Shown piece by piece: positions 17,415-26,148 of a stretch of 64,000 bases of DNA (the first letter of the stretch is position 1; every line of letters starts with the position of its first letter). The notes under the pieces were generated by a model. That model saw only the letters and a list, made by a program, of their open reading frames with translations, ran no database searches and was not told the DNA's origin. The stretch lies in the NCBI GenBank assembly GCA_031082315.1, contig JAVHLC010000006.1, positions 80,560 to 144,559 of the forward strand, in the 5' to 3' direction. This stretch comes from Thermodesulfobacteriota bacterium (GTDB lineage Bacteria > Desulfobacterota > QYQD01). Made by a program: the position numbers and the translations under genes.

Positions 17415-18278
17415 TTAAGGCGTAGTCCTGGCAGCCGCTTGTCCGGCTTTTTCTCTCATTTCCCGGACCTTGGCCTGCAATACCTCGTCCTTGAGTTTGA
17501 CTGCCTCTGCCCCGAAAAGGGCGGACTTCAGCCAGTCAAATCCAAATTTCATCAGCTCTAATTCATCCCTTTTTATTTTTGCTATAGTTTCATCGCTTAT
17601 ATTATATTTTTCCAGGAATGAGCTTTCAAAAACAAACCGCTTGAATTTATCAATATCCGAATAGACCATAAAGAACATCTGTAAGGCCTGTTGGCTAAGC
17701 TCAGCGGTCGGACCATAGGATTTTTTCCTGAGGATAATCTCCATCCAGCCTCTATTCATTTCATCATATATATCCACACCCTGGTCTTTTCTCCATTCTT
17801 CTATGGTCCATTCCTTATCTTCCTGAAACCCGAGGCAGTGGTTTTCCCGAACCATGAAATAAAAGTCCTCTTCCCTGACTTTCTCCTTGTTCTTCTCTTT
17901 AAACGTAGTCCTACCTAAGGGATAGTATCTGCAAGTTGAAGGGCGATCGGAATATATCGTACAACCATCCGGGGTTACAAACGGACAGAGTTCGTCTTTC
18001 CCATCCAGCATCTTTAAGGTAATTACCGGAAGCTGGGTATGGCCGAGGAAATCAAGTTTGGTGTACTTTTGGAGAAACTCTTCTGAGGACATCTTGAGCC
18101 GGTTCTTGATACGCATGATGTCGTAGGGCGGCAAGATTATATTGATGCCACGGCAGCAAAGGGTAAAACATTTTACGCCCTTATGGCACCGGAATCTAAA
18201 CCGGCTGTCAAGGTTATATCTGGTCGGTTCTATCATAGATTTTTCTGAAGAAGTTTGTCCTGTTTTTTGCTCTTCCAT
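17415..18278 (-). CDS. YkgJ-family cysteine cluster protein
   Basis: A 287-residue protein with the YkgJ-type CxxGC-like pattern spread over RCHKGVKCFTLCCRGINIIL near residue 32, CPFVTPDGCTIYSDRPSTCRYYPLG near residue 97 (two parts) and the later ENHCLGF. The family is thought to chelate zinc or iron; no catalytic role is known. It is convergent with qmoC and shares its terminator. Many sulfate-reducer genomes keep such a gene near qmo or apr, so a link to iron-sulfur supply is plausible but inferred. The C-terminal 100 residues are helical and charged. Confidence 0.85.
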   Translation of the reverse strand: MEEQKTGQTSSEKSMIEPTRYNLDSRFRFRCHKGVKCFTLCCRGINIILPPYDIMRIKNRLKMSSEEFLQKYTKLDFLGHTQLPVITLKMLDGKDELCPFVTPDGCTIYSDRPSTCRYYPLGRTTFKEKNKEKVREEDFYFMVRENHCLGFQEDKEWTIEEWRKDQGVDIYDEMNRGWMEIILRKKSYGPTAELSQQALQMFFMVYSDIDKFKRFVFESSFLEKYNISDETIAKIKRDELELMKFGFDWLKSALFGAEAVKLKDEVLQAKVREMREKAGQAAARTTP

Positions 18279-18297
18279 ATATCCACCTTTTAAAAGA

Positions 18298-18426
18298 CTA
18301 CTTAGTTTTCATCCGGAAGCCCAAAAACTCCGGATGGAGCTTTCAGCCTTCAGCTATCAGCGTTCAGCTTAAGATGCCGTCTGCCTTGATTTTTTGCTGA
18401 GAGCTGACGGCTGATGGATGAACGCT
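18298..18426. repeat. Miniature inverted-repeat element, copy 1
   Basis: Ends read CTTAGTTTTCATCCGG and (reverse) TAGCGTTCATCC, forming terminal inverted repeats. The interior holds AGCTTTCAGCCTTCAGC and its approximate inverse AGAGCTGACGGCTGATGG. The same ends and interior recur at 59,340-59,506, so this is a repeated non-coding element. Confidence 0.65.
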
Positions 18427-18554
18427 ATTTATCTGCAAAAACTACCTTAATAATGGCTTAGTGTAAAGGATATTTTTCCCGGCATAGCTTTCTAAGTCCG
18501 GATCTGGCAATAGCATGCGCCTCGGATGGCTATATGTTTTTTATGTTAATAGAT

Positions 18555-18667
18555 GAGAGAAGGTTTGACGGAAAGAAAGACGCGGGATTTCCCGGCATTC
18601 ACCGAGAAGTGGGCGGATATATTGACGATTCGGACGCGGCGGCGGGAAGTCGAGGTTTGTCGCAAAA
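18555..18667 (+). repeat. Predicted left-end transposase binding sites
   Basis: GAGAAGGTTTGACGGAAAG at 18,557-18,575 and GAGGTTTGTCGCAAAA at 18,652-18,667 match, in the inward orientation, the two tandem sites at the right end. These are the best candidates for L1 and L2 sites of the Mu-like transposase. Confidence 0.5.
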
Positions 18668-18699
18668 TCGGCAAGTGAGGGTCTAAACTGTCCTACAGA

Positions 18700-19029
18700 T
18701 GTCCCTCGGCTGTGTCCCTCAGTATTTTCTTATCGACGTGAATTGACGGATTATTTTTGACACTTTGCGACAAACCTCTTTGCACTTATGTCAAACCTCT
18801 TTGCACTTATGGCCGATCTGAGGGACATTTTGAATTTAAATAAAGATATCTGGGGGACATCTATTAAACCCCTTGTAATTATTAGTGTTTATGTCTTATG
18901 GTCTTAACCTTCGATAAACTTAGCTGAGGGACACAGAGGGACATCTATCTTATCATAAATTATGATCGGTTGTTCGCCGCCGAACCGGTTCCAATTTGGC
19001 ACCACTTAAGCCGCCTCTTCCACACTAAA
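18700..19029. promoter_or_regulatory. Left regulatory region with GAGGGACA repeats and an internal tandem site
   Basis: Tandem copies of CAAACCTCTTTGCACTTATG lie at 18,763-18,811, in the same orientation as the right-end pair. Around them are at least five GAGGGACA/TGTCCCTC octamers (near 18,702, 18,714, 18,828, 18,923 and 18,934). They may be transposase, enhancer or repressor sites. No gene is seen from 18,427 to 19,029. Confidence 0.45.
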
Positions 19030-19749
19030 TTATCTTGCATCATCGAACCTTGATAATAAGTATATAGGAATTGCATAATAACCAAACATCATATTCTTTT
19101 CCACGTAACTCGGGTAATCTAGAATTATTAAGGAAGATTTTGTTCTCTTGCGCACCATGACAGAACGGGTTCCTTCCTGCCGCTTTTCCCTTGCATCGTC
19201 CATTATTTTAAAAATAGATCTAATTAGCCCGCCACTATCGGGGATCTTGGATAACGACATATTTTTGATTATTAAGACGACCTCTTCGTTTAACATCATG
19301 GGCTCTAATTGTTCGTCCCAAAGCTGTTGGGTTGTCCCCTCTACATTAAAAATCTTTTTAAGAAACTGGTAACCGCTCTTAATACCTGAAGCGTCAACGA
19401 ATATGTATTTTGTATTCGCGAGGACATCTCTCAAAATTTCTTCACTGTGATCTATTCCTTGCTGCGTAAAAGCATAAACAAAGATGATGTGTTGTGTAAC
19501 TTCAGGATCTTTATTCTCTTCTATTAGATCAAGAATTTGGTTTTCTGAGAGCAACCAATCTATTGATGTACCATAAACCCGTTGAATAGCCTCCAACATA
19601 CCTCTCGATGGCTTTGTCCTTCCACTTTCCACATCAGCGATATAGCCTTGAGAATAACCTAATGATTTTCCAAAGTTATTCTGTGATAGCCGCTGTTTTT
19701 TTCGGATTTCTTTTATTTTTTGTGAAGCAAAAATTTTTTCGCTTGACAT
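19030..19749 (-). CDS. XRE-family repressor of the Mu-like element, with unusual C-terminal domain
   Basis: A 239-residue protein with an N-terminal helix-turn-helix (KIKEIRKKQRLSQNNFGKSL, then YSQGYIADVESGRTKPSRGM) typical of phage repressors. It is transcribed leftward from the region shared with the Ner-like gene, the place of Mu c. The C-terminal 140 residues lack the S24 peptidase motifs; strands such as QHIIFVYAFT, KYIFVDASG, VVLIIKNMS and SLIILDYPS alternate with helices in a P-loop-ATPase-like rhythm but with no Walker A. Probably maintains quiescence; trigger for derepression is unknown. Confidence 0.75.
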   Translation of the reverse strand: MSSEKIFASQKIKEIRKKQRLSQNNFGKSLGYSQGYIADVESGRTKPSRGMLEAIQRVYGTSIDWLLSENQILDLIEENKDPEVTQHIIFVYAFTQQGIDHSEEILRDVLANTKYIFVDASGIKSGYQFLKKIFNVEGTTQQLWDEQLEPMMLNEEVVLIIKNMSLSKIPDSGGLIRSIFKIMDDAREKRQEGTRSVMVRKRTKSSLIILDYPSYVEKNMMFGYYAIPIYLLSRFDDAR

Positions 19750-19750
19750 A

Positions 19751-19790
19751 ATCGTAAATTACGTTTATTTATATCGTAATAATACTTAAC
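19751..19790. promoter_or_regulatory. Operator between repressor and Ner-like gene
   Basis: The palindrome CGTAAATTACG (19,753-19,763) is followed by a half-repeat TATCGTAATAA. In this short AT-rich divergent region it is the likely binding site for the repressor or the Ner-like protein. Confidence 0.5.
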
Positions 19791-19819
19791 ATTAAACATC
19801 ATCATAACATAAAGGCAAA

Positions 19820-20050
19820 ATGAATAAAAATCAAAAAATTGCGATGGCCGAAAAGGGCCTAACAGTAAAAGACCTCGGGTTTATACTTTATCTCCATCCG
19901 GCATATCTTTCAGGTGTTTTATCTGGTCGTCATAGGTCCCAGGCCACTCGAAAACGAATATGTGAGCTTTTGAATAAGGCCGAATCTTACTTATGGCCTG
20001 AATCACATATTAATGGTCCTTTAGCACGGATTCAAAGTGAGCTCAAATAA
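19820..20050 (+). CDS. Small Ner-like helix-turn-helix regulator
   Basis: A 76-residue protein with a helix-turn-helix-like arrangement (GLTVKDLGFILYLHPAYLSG, VLSGRHRSQATRKRICELL). It is divergent from the repressor and directly upstream of the transposase, where Mu and relatives carry ner, a negative regulator of early and repressor transcription. AAAGGC serves as ribosome binding site. Its end overlaps the transposase frame by 14 bases. Confidence 0.65.
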   Translation: MNKNQKIAMAEKGLTVKDLGFILYLHPAYLSGVLSGRHRSQATRKRICELLNKAESYLWPESHINGPLARIQSELK

Positions 20051-22019
20051 AAAATACTTACTAACAATTATCGAATTTGCTCGTTACGAGGGGGTTACCG
20101 TTAAAACGGTAAGGAGAAAGATCAAGAGCAACGTCCTCTCCGTCGTAAAAGTTAAAGGTGAGAATGGCTATAGGAAGAACCACCCTGAAAACCGCCTCCA
20201 CTACAGCCAGTTAAGCACCCCAGAGGCCCAGGAAAGCGCTTTGAAAGACCGGGGCTTACTTGATCCGCCCAAGCCGGAACCACAACCGGTTGAAGAACCA
20301 AAGATTTACGACCTCAAGCCCTATCAAAAGGAAGAGGCGGATCGAAGGGAAAAAATAGTCAAAGAGAAGATCGAAGAAAGTAAGGACGTGCCCTTGGGCA
20401 AGAGGACAGTTTGGAAAAGAAGCTTTGCAAAGCGGCACGGTATTTCTTATCGGACCTCAACTCGTTGGGAAGATGCCTATAAAACCGGCGGTTATTATGC
20501 CCTGGTCCCCAACTGGAATGCCGGAGATCAAAAAAGGATCATTGATAAAAAGCTGGCCAAATTCATCGAGGAAACCTACCTAAAACCATACGGCCCGACC
20601 ATCAGAGCAACATGGGAACAAGCCTGCAAGTGGTGCGATGATCGCAACCAAAAACCGCCGTCTTACCGGACAGTCGTGGATTTCATTAATAAGAAATGGA
20701 CCAAAGGGCAACGACTTCTAGTAAGAGATAAATTGGAGTGGGATCGCTTGTACAGACCCTTCGTTCGCAGGGATTGGGAAAAAGAACCAGTCAACGGGAC
20801 ATGGTTTGGGGACGCCAAACAACTGGACATCTGGGTGATATATCGTGGAAAACCTATCCGCCCCTGGATTACCGCCTGGCTTGATGCCCGGTCGAGAAAG
20901 TTCGTTGGGCATATTTTGTGGCCAACGCATAATTCCTGGACCATCGCGCAAAGTTTTGTCTATGCCGTGAGTAAACACGGTGCACCGAAGACGGTTTATA
21001 TCGATCATGGCAAAGATTACAAATCAACCATGCTGGCAGGCACGAAGGTTAAAGACGGACCAACGATTAAGCTATTTGAAGGGATTGAAAAAACGATCAT
21101 TCTCGGTGCTTGGAGAGATTCAGGATGTAATGTTCTCTACAGCGCACCCTACAACCCACCTGAAAAAAATATCGAATCGAATTGGAATGGAGTTAATCAG
21201 ATATGTGCTGATCTATCCGCTTATTGCGGAAATGGCAAGAATCGTGGCCTACAAAAAAAGGCGCTTCAAGATATAAAGGCCGGGCGAGGCATGGAATGGG
21301 AAGATTTCGTATCCATATTCGATCAGAAGATGAAAGAACGAAACGCCAAACCGCATTCCCAAACCGGGGTTCCCCCCGATTCTTTTTACGAAAATTTCAC
21401 GCCCATTATTCCCAGCCAGGAGCTTTTGGACTACCTCCTCATGGACGTCCATCTTAAGAAAGTGAAGGACTCCACTGTTACCATAGAGGGCTTGGTTTAT
21501 CGGGGTGAAGAACTTTGGAGACTCGCCGGTGAAGAGGTAGAAATTCGACGTGATCCCCAAAATATTACCCGCGCTGTGATTATATACAAGGGTAAAGTCT
21601 TTGGCTCCGCCTACCTGGAACAAGCCGATCATTACAAAAGTGCTATTACTCTCGACAGCGTGAAAACAGCCCGGCGCATTCGCAAGAGAACGAAGAAATG
21701 GCGGGAGCTTGTTATCGAGAATCAGGATTTTATAGATGACCCGCTACGCATGGCGGTGGAGCTGGACAGCGAAGGAACCCCGAGGCAGCGAGACATCCGG
21801 CCCGTCGACAGCAAGGTCGTCGGGATTAACAAAAAATCCCGGATCGCGAAGGATGTTAAAAAGGCCTTGCGAGAAGGGGAAAGGCAACAACAGGAGAGAA
21901 AAACGGCCGTTGGCGGCGGCGATAGTCTCATCAGCCAGTTACTATCAAGTTTTGAGCGGGAAAAAGACGTTGAGGAGGCCCCGAGATATAGGCTCGTAGA
22001 TTTGGACATTGACGATTAA
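20037..22019 (+). CDS. Mu-type transposase A (DDE family)
   Basis: A 660-residue MuA-like transposase. N-terminal DNA-binding region (FARYEGVTVKTVRRKIKS), linker rich in Glu/Pro (residues 80-110), HTH segment FAKRHGISYRTSTRWEDAYK, then the RNase H-like catalytic core: first Asp in WFGDAKQLDIWV (about residue 262), second in VYIDHGKDYKS (about 322), and Glu in PPEKNIESNW (about 376-380). A C-terminal Mu-C-like domain and basic tail follow, ending with LISQLLSSFERE, the sort of end that contacts MuB. It cuts and joins element ends. Overlaps the Ner-like gene by 14 bases; intact. Confidence 0.92.
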   Translation: MSSNKKYLLTIIEFARYEGVTVKTVRRKIKSNVLSVVKVKGENGYRKNHPENRLHYSQLSTPEAQESALKDRGLLDPPKPEPQPVEEPKIYDLKPYQKEEADRREKIVKEKIEESKDVPLGKRTVWKRSFAKRHGISYRTSTRWEDAYKTGGYYALVPNWNAGDQKRIIDKKLAKFIEETYLKPYGPTIRATWEQACKWCDDRNQKPPSYRTVVDFINKKWTKGQRLLVRDKLEWDRLYRPFVRRDWEKEPVNGTWFGDAKQLDIWVIYRGKPIRPWITAWLDARSRKFVGHILWPTHNSWTIAQSFVYAVSKHGAPKTVYIDHGKDYKSTMLAGTKVKDGPTIKLFEGIEKTIILGAWRDSGCNVLYSAPYNPPEKNIESNWNGVNQICADLSAYCGNGKNRGLQKKALQDIKAGRGMEWEDFVSIFDQKMKERNAKPHSQTGVPPDSFYENFTPIIPSQELLDYLLMDVHLKKVKDSTVTIEGLVYRGEELWRLAGEEVEIRRDPQNITRAVIIYKGKVFGSAYLEQADHYKSAITLDSVKTARRIRKRTKKWRELVIENQDFIDDPLRMAVELDSEGTPRQRDIRPVDSKVVGINKKSRIAKDVKKALREGERQQQERKTAVGGGDSLISQLLSSFEREKDVEEAPRYRLVDLDIDD

Positions 22020-22032
22020 GGGAGGTCATACA

Positions 22033-22995
22033 TTGGAGACGGCCTTAAAGGAAAATCCGGATATTCAGCGAGAAGATTATATTTACAAGGAGACCTGCGC
22101 GCGGTTTTTCCGTTATAAGAAGAAATTTGGCGAGACGAACGAGACGGCCGCAGATTTGATGGGGAAGCCGCCGGAGCTTGTATCCAAGTATCTTAAAAAC
22201 GACCTGGATTCTCATGCAAAGATGGTAATCCAGGGAACTATCCGTAATTTTTTAAACCATAATGAGCGATCTAATCCCCTACCCGAAGGACCGGTCTTTT
22301 CTACTACAACGGTCTCTCGCGATATATGGGAGGTTTGCCAATGGGTCCAAAAATCTGGGGTGATGGGTTTGATTACCGGACCCGCAGGTGTGGGCAAAAC
22401 CATGACGATCTCAAAATATAAGAAAAAACATGAAACTGCGCTCGTTCTGACCTGCGGTGTTACGGTGAAGTGTTTGGGCGCGATTTTGGAAGCTGTAGCC
22501 GAGAAACTCGGTATTAAGCTCTATGGCCGGACGAATTCAATATATTTAGACCGGATTGGTGAGCGTTTAAGGGAAACCCACCGGCTATTGATTTTCGATG
22601 AGGCGCATTTTTTAGACTGGTCGGCTTATGAGGCGATTCGGCAACTATGGGATCTGAGTCAAACGGGCATTGTTTACGTTGGCCAACAGCGTGTCTTGGC
22701 TCAGATGAGAGGCAAAAGGAACACGTACTTATACGATCAAATATTCAGTCGCATCGCTGTAAGACGACAGGTAGGCGGAGACATTTCAAGGGACGATGTG
22801 AAGCTAATCGCAGGGTCATTTTGTCCTGAATTAGATCGAAGGAGTATCGATTTCTTACATCAGAAGGCCACTGGCGATGGCCATTTCCGGACATTGACCA
22901 ATGTTTTGAAGTTAACAGTCCAAATGTCCGAGATGTCCCAAAAACCCATAAATTTAAGCCTTCTCCAGCAGGCATTCAGATTTCTAATGGCGTAA
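22033..22995 (+). CDS. Mu-type transposition ATPase B
   Basis: A 320-residue AAA+ ATPase: N-terminal HTH-like region, Walker A GPAGVGKT (about residue 116), Walker B RLLIFDEAHFL (about 182), sensor-1-like VYVGQQ and the later SRIAVRRQ. MuB binds DNA, selects target sites and activates MuA. TTG at 22,033 is chosen because GGGAGGT lies 6 bases before it; a TTG at 22,009 lies inside the transposase gene. It directly follows the transposase, as in Mu. Confidence 0.9.
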   Translation: METALKENPDIQREDYIYKETCARFFRYKKKFGETNETAADLMGKPPELVSKYLKNDLDSHAKMVIQGTIRNFLNHNERSNPLPEGPVFSTTTVSRDIWEVCQWVQKSGVMGLITGPAGVGKTMTISKYKKKHETALVLTCGVTVKCLGAILEAVAEKLGIKLYGRTNSIYLDRIGERLRETHRLLIFDEAHFLDWSAYEAIRQLWDLSQTGIVYVGQQRVLAQMRGKRNTYLYDQIFSRIAVRRQVGGDISRDDVKLIAGSFCPELDRRSIDFLHQKATGDGHFRTLTNVLKLTVQMSEMSQKPINLSLLQQAFRFLMA

Positions 22996-23008
22996 GAAGG
23001 GGGTTATC

Positions 23009-23365
23009 ATGATTGAAGCAAGCGATTTATCTCCTGAGGCAAAAAGGGTCTGGGAGAGCCTTGACGAAGGATTACAAAAGACTATTCAAAAGGACAATCC
23101 CTTCCGAGTCGAGCGTGACAACGCCATTTTTGGACTGAGCAAAAGAGGCGTTAAGGTTGATATCCTGGCCGAAATAACGGGCGTAAGCCGGAACGCGGTT
23201 CATCGCATCATAATGAGACTCGCTTACCCGGTGAGCGACCGGCCATATAGCCGAAAGCGGAGACCGGCCAAATCCAGGATAAATCTGGAGGCCTTATATA
23301 GGGAACTTTTATTCGGTCTTAATAAGGCATTCGGGAGAGGAGGCGATGAAACTAACGCCAAGTAA
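23009..23365 (+). CDS. Small helix-turn-helix protein of the Mu-like element
   Basis: A 118-residue protein with a likely HTH in the middle: FGLSKRGVKVDILAEITGVS followed by RNAVHRIIMRLAY. The C-terminal part is strongly basic (YSRKRRPAKSR). It lies 13 bases after the MuB gene and overlaps the next gene by 20 bases, so it belongs to the early operon. It may bind DNA as an accessory regulator; no named family is recognised. Confidence 0.7.
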   Translation: MIEASDLSPEAKRVWESLDEGLQKTIQKDNPFRVERDNAIFGLSKRGVKVDILAEITGVSRNAVHRIIMRLAYPVSDRPYSRKRRPAKSRINLEALYRELLFGLNKAFGRGGDETNAK

Positions 23366-23831
23366 GGGCAAAGGAGGGATTGCCGTGATTAGTAAGGACC
23401 AAATCAAATTGATCTGGGTACTGGCCCGGCAACTGGATCTGGATAGCGATGAGCTCCACGAAGTGGTTACCGGGATCACCGGCAAAGACTCGATTAAGGC
23501 CCTTTCGGTCGGGGAAGGTATAGAGGTTGTTAACACCATGATCCGGGCCGGGGGCAGAGTGAAGAAAAAGAGGAGGCCCCGGCGAAAGTTGCCGCCCAAT
23601 GTGGTGGAGATGGTAACCAGCGAACAGCTAAGTTATATCAGTTACTTAGAGAAAAGACTCGGCTGGCAGGGCAACCCGGAACGTCTGGGGGGCTTTGTCA
23701 GGAGAATCATAAAAAGGGAGGTGGTAAGGACCAAACAGGAGGGAATCAAGGTTATTCAAGGGTTAAAGAGCATGGTTAACAGGAATAAAGGAGGTGGAAT
23801 AGATGGAGCCAACGAAATGTCAGGAAACTAA
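23346..23831 (+). CDS. GemA/Gp16-like regulatory protein (DUF1018)
   Basis: A 161-residue protein. The beginning (ISKDQIKLIWVLARQLDLDS, ELHEVVTGITGKDSIKALS) and the second half (TSEQLSYISYLEKRLGW) match the Gp16/GemA family of Mu-like phages, which modulates host and phage gene expression. The centre is very basic (GGRVKKKRRPRRK). It is in the early region after A and B, the typical place. ATG at 23,346 or a GTG at 23,385 (shortened form beginning ISKDQ) could be used. Confidence 0.8.
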   Translation: MKLTPSKGKGGIAVISKDQIKLIWVLARQLDLDSDELHEVVTGITGKDSIKALSVGEGIEVVNTMIRAGGRVKKKRRPRRKLPPNVVEMVTSEQLSYISYLEKRLGWQGNPERLGGFVRRIIKREVVRTKQEGIKVIQGLKSMVNRNKGGGIDGANEMSGN

Positions 23832-24135
23832 AGGGCCTGGTCAGGGAAAGGAAATGACCCCAGAGTCGCTTTATGATTTAGCAGCCACGCTCAATATCTG
23901 TCGTGCCAAGGTTGATTTTATCGTCGACGTTTTTACCCAGGATGGACCCTCAACTTTTCGGTTCTCAGAAAGTGGTCTTTATGGGTTTTACCTGGTTCTT
24001 AGAAATATCTCAGAGGATATGGAACATGTGAGCGATGGAATATCAGAAAACGACAGTGAGAGTCGCCGTGAAATTAAACGGCTTACGGAGGCGCTCAACA
24101 AACGGGAGCCTTTACCGAAGGTTGCCACCGGGTAA
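23803..24135 (+). CDS. Hypothetical early protein
   Basis: A 110-residue protein starting 29 bases inside the previous gene, with AAAGGAGGTGG just upstream. It is predicted helical and acidic, with LYDLAATLNICRAKVDFIVD and FYLVLRNISEDMEHVSDGIS. I do not recognise a family. Its place in the Mu-like early operon suggests a small regulatory role. Confidence 0.65.
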   Translation: MEPTKCQETKGPGQGKEMTPESLYDLAATLNICRAKVDFIVDVFTQDGPSTFRFSESGLYGFYLVLRNISEDMEHVSDGISENDSESRREIKRLTEALNKREPLPKVATG

Positions 24136-24186
24136 AGGCTCCTTAACAAACACCGGGTATTAACCCAGTCAGGAGGTACGAATAGC

Positions 24187-24417
24187 ATGGCAAAGGACAA
24201 AAGTCAAGAAACACGGGACGATGTAGAACAAGAAACTTTTGATTTTGAAGGCCTTGAATTGAGGCCTATACAGCTTTTGGGGCGATTGCTTATGCTGTCA
24301 GCGGTTTCTGGTGCGCAGATGCAAGCAGAGGATATGGTCGCCTTGGGTCTTCTTCTCAAATTATATGCCGATCATTTTAGAAAAACACAAACAGAAGAGG
24401 CCAGACCACAAGTATAA
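24187..24417 (+). CDS. Hypothetical small protein of the Mu-like element
   Basis: A 76-residue acidic protein with a hydrophobic central helix pair (LRPIQLLGRLLMLSAVSG, EDMVALGLLLKLYADHF). It has a good Shine-Dalgarno site (CAGGAGGT) 9 bases before the ATG. No family is recognised. Confidence 0.6.
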   Translation: MAKDKSQETRDDVEQETFDFEGLELRPIQLLGRLLMLSAVSGAQMQAEDMVALGLLLKLYADHFRKTQTEEARPQV

Positions 24418-24421
24418 TCTA

Positions 24422-24549
24422 AAAAACCTTGCCCTGGATAGGCTCGCTACCGAAAGGGCGGTACCCTCACCGCCCCTCCAGGGTTTTAAAATGAGGGACA
24501 GCAACTAAGAGGGGGTTGCATGGATACTGTGCAGCCCCCTTTATTTTTT
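24422..24549 (+). terminator. Two hairpins, the second an intrinsic terminator
   Basis: A first nested hairpin joins CCCTGGA (24,433) with TCCAGGG (24,478). A second, GGGGGTTGCA / TGCAGCCCCC at 24,511-24,540, is followed by TTTATTTTTT. It would split the early operon from the capsid segment. Confidence 0.75.
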
Positions 24550-24564
24550 AAAGGAGATAAGACC

Positions 24565-24843
24565 ATGCAAAAGGAAGAAAAAAGCTTACTTGATGAGGCC
24601 TTGAGGATCTATAAGGTTCCGCCGGAGTACGTTTTCGCAAGCCGCGTGTATGATGAAATCGACCAGGTGGTTATTGTGACAAACGGAGGCAAGAGAATCC
24701 GGCACCGTAGGGGTGAAGAGGCGCAGTTTGAGCTGTCCCAGGTGGAGATCACCGGGGAATTGCCTCAAGATGAAATGGTATGGAACGAAAAGCTTAACCA
24801 AAGAATCAGTGTCAAGAGCGTCTTAAAAACAATCAAAAAATAG
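24565..24843 (+). CDS. Hypothetical protein before the capsid gene
   Basis: A 92-residue protein; ATG at 24,565 is chosen for the AAAGGAGAT just upstream. It is strand-rich (YVFASRVYDEIDQVVIVTNG, KRIRHRRGEEAQFELSQVEI) and ends basic. The location between a terminator and the capsid gene suggests it is co-transcribed with the latter. Family unknown; it could be a small head-associated or scaffolding-like protein, but nothing proves it. Confidence 0.6.
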   Translation: MQKEEKSLLDEALRIYKVPPEYVFASRVYDEIDQVVIVTNGGKRIRHRRGEEAQFELSQVEITGELPQDEMVWNEKLNQRISVKSVLKTIKK

Positions 24844-24866
24844 AATCCAAAGGAGAAAGAAGGACT

Positions 24867-26048
24867 ATGAACAGAGAAAAGGTATTGAAAGATATAGAAA
24901 GGACCCTTTTTTATAGTGATGTGCAGGTAGGACTGAACCCAGTCGAAAAGCTTGGGGCCGCCCTTATCAAGCTTTTCGTGCCCGAATATGACACCAGGGG
25001 CGTGGGGGCCTTCAACAGTCTTCGTGATGCCTATGTCCACTTTACAGGTGACGATGACATAAATGGCATGTTTTACCCTCACAAGGCGTCTAAAGAGTTA
25101 CGGGCCTGTGCTGATTTCGCCTCCAATTCCTTTGCTTTTGGCTTGCAAAATGCCCTAAGCATGTACTTATCCAAGACGTACAAGGCTTTTCCTTATCATG
25201 AAGAGATCCTTATCTCCGAAAAGAAGAAGGCCACGGACTTTAGAAAAATCCATTCAGTCCAGTTGGGCTATTTGGGCGATCTTCCCGATGTGGACCCGGA
25301 GGCTGCCAACTACGATAGCGTAGAACAGTATGCCGATACGGAGTCGCAATACGATCTGGGCCATAAAGGTGCCATCCTATGGGTTACCAGGAGGCATATT
25401 CTGAATGACAGCATCGGTCTGGTAAAAGACATGGTCAAAAGGATGGCACGTAGCGCCCGAAAGACCCATGCCAGATATGTCTGGAATTTTTATATCAATA
25501 ACGCTACATGCCCGGACGGGACGGCCTGGTTCACCACTGAGCATGGGAACCTTGGCAATAACGCCCTCGATCTAGCCCCTCTGGTGACCGCTATAACAGC
25601 ACTGGCGAACATGACGGAACCCGGGCCAAGCGCAGAAAAGTTGGGCCTGGATCTCGCTACTTTTAACTGGCACCTGGTTGTGCCTATTGATTTGTGGGAT
25701 CTCGCGGTAAAGAAAAACCAAGGCCGGGATTACTATGAATCCGATGATCTGACCACAAAAGTCCCTAATCCTTGTCAACGGCTATTTGGCGATCGCAACG
25801 AGAGGATCGTTACCTGCCCGTTTATGACGGATACAAATGACTGGGGAGTTATCAGGGATCGGGAAGACGTACCCATTGTTGAAATGTCCTACATGTGGGG
25901 ACACGAAGAGCCCGAGTTTATTATTGAAGAAGGCCCCACAGAAGAGCATGTCTTCACAGCGGACAAGATTGGTTACAAGATCAGGCATGAATACGGCGGC
26001 ACCCTGGCCGGTCATCCGGGTGGATATAAATCTGTCGTAACAGAATAA
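24867..26048 (+). CDS. Phage major capsid-like protein (Mu GpT / HK97-fold type), isolated
   Basis: A 393-residue protein matching the pattern of Mu-like major head proteins: an N-terminal helix-rich arm, DLGHKGAILWVTRRHILNDS (cf. the family's E-loop/P-domain region), and the conserved CPDGTAWFTTEHGNLGNNAL segment with WHLVVPIDLWDLAV and CQRLFGDRNERIV later. AAGGAG precedes the ATG. It is intact, yet no portal, terminase, head protease, decoration or tail gene is nearby. It may be a relic, a satellite-type capsid, or an encapsulin-like compartment; the family call is by pattern and should be tested by structure prediction. Confidence 0.7.
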   Translation: MNREKVLKDIERTLFYSDVQVGLNPVEKLGAALIKLFVPEYDTRGVGAFNSLRDAYVHFTGDDDINGMFYPHKASKELRACADFASNSFAFGLQNALSMYLSKTYKAFPYHEEILISEKKKATDFRKIHSVQLGYLGDLPDVDPEAANYDSVEQYADTESQYDLGHKGAILWVTRRHILNDSIGLVKDMVKRMARSARKTHARYVWNFYINNATCPDGTAWFTTEHGNLGNNALDLAPLVTAITALANMTEPGPSAEKLGLDLATFNWHLVVPIDLWDLAVKKNQGRDYYESDDLTTKVPNPCQRLFGDRNERIVTCPFMTDTNDWGVIRDREDVPIVEMSYMWGHEEPEFIIEEGPTEEHVFTADKIGYKIRHEYGGTLAGHPGGYKSVVTE

Positions 26049-26148
26049 GATCCCAGAGCCAGGCTTTCCTCCTTTCCCTGGCTGCCCAACCCGGGGCGAT
26101 TTTGCCGCCGGAATAATCGCCCCGGTCCCTGGGAATTGATAAAAGATC

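Noticed and set aside
18763-18811. Tandem CAAACCTCTTTGCACTT copies as a CRISPR-like array
   Set aside because: Only two adjacent copies without spacers, repeated at the other end of the Mu-like element; they fit transposase or regulator sites.
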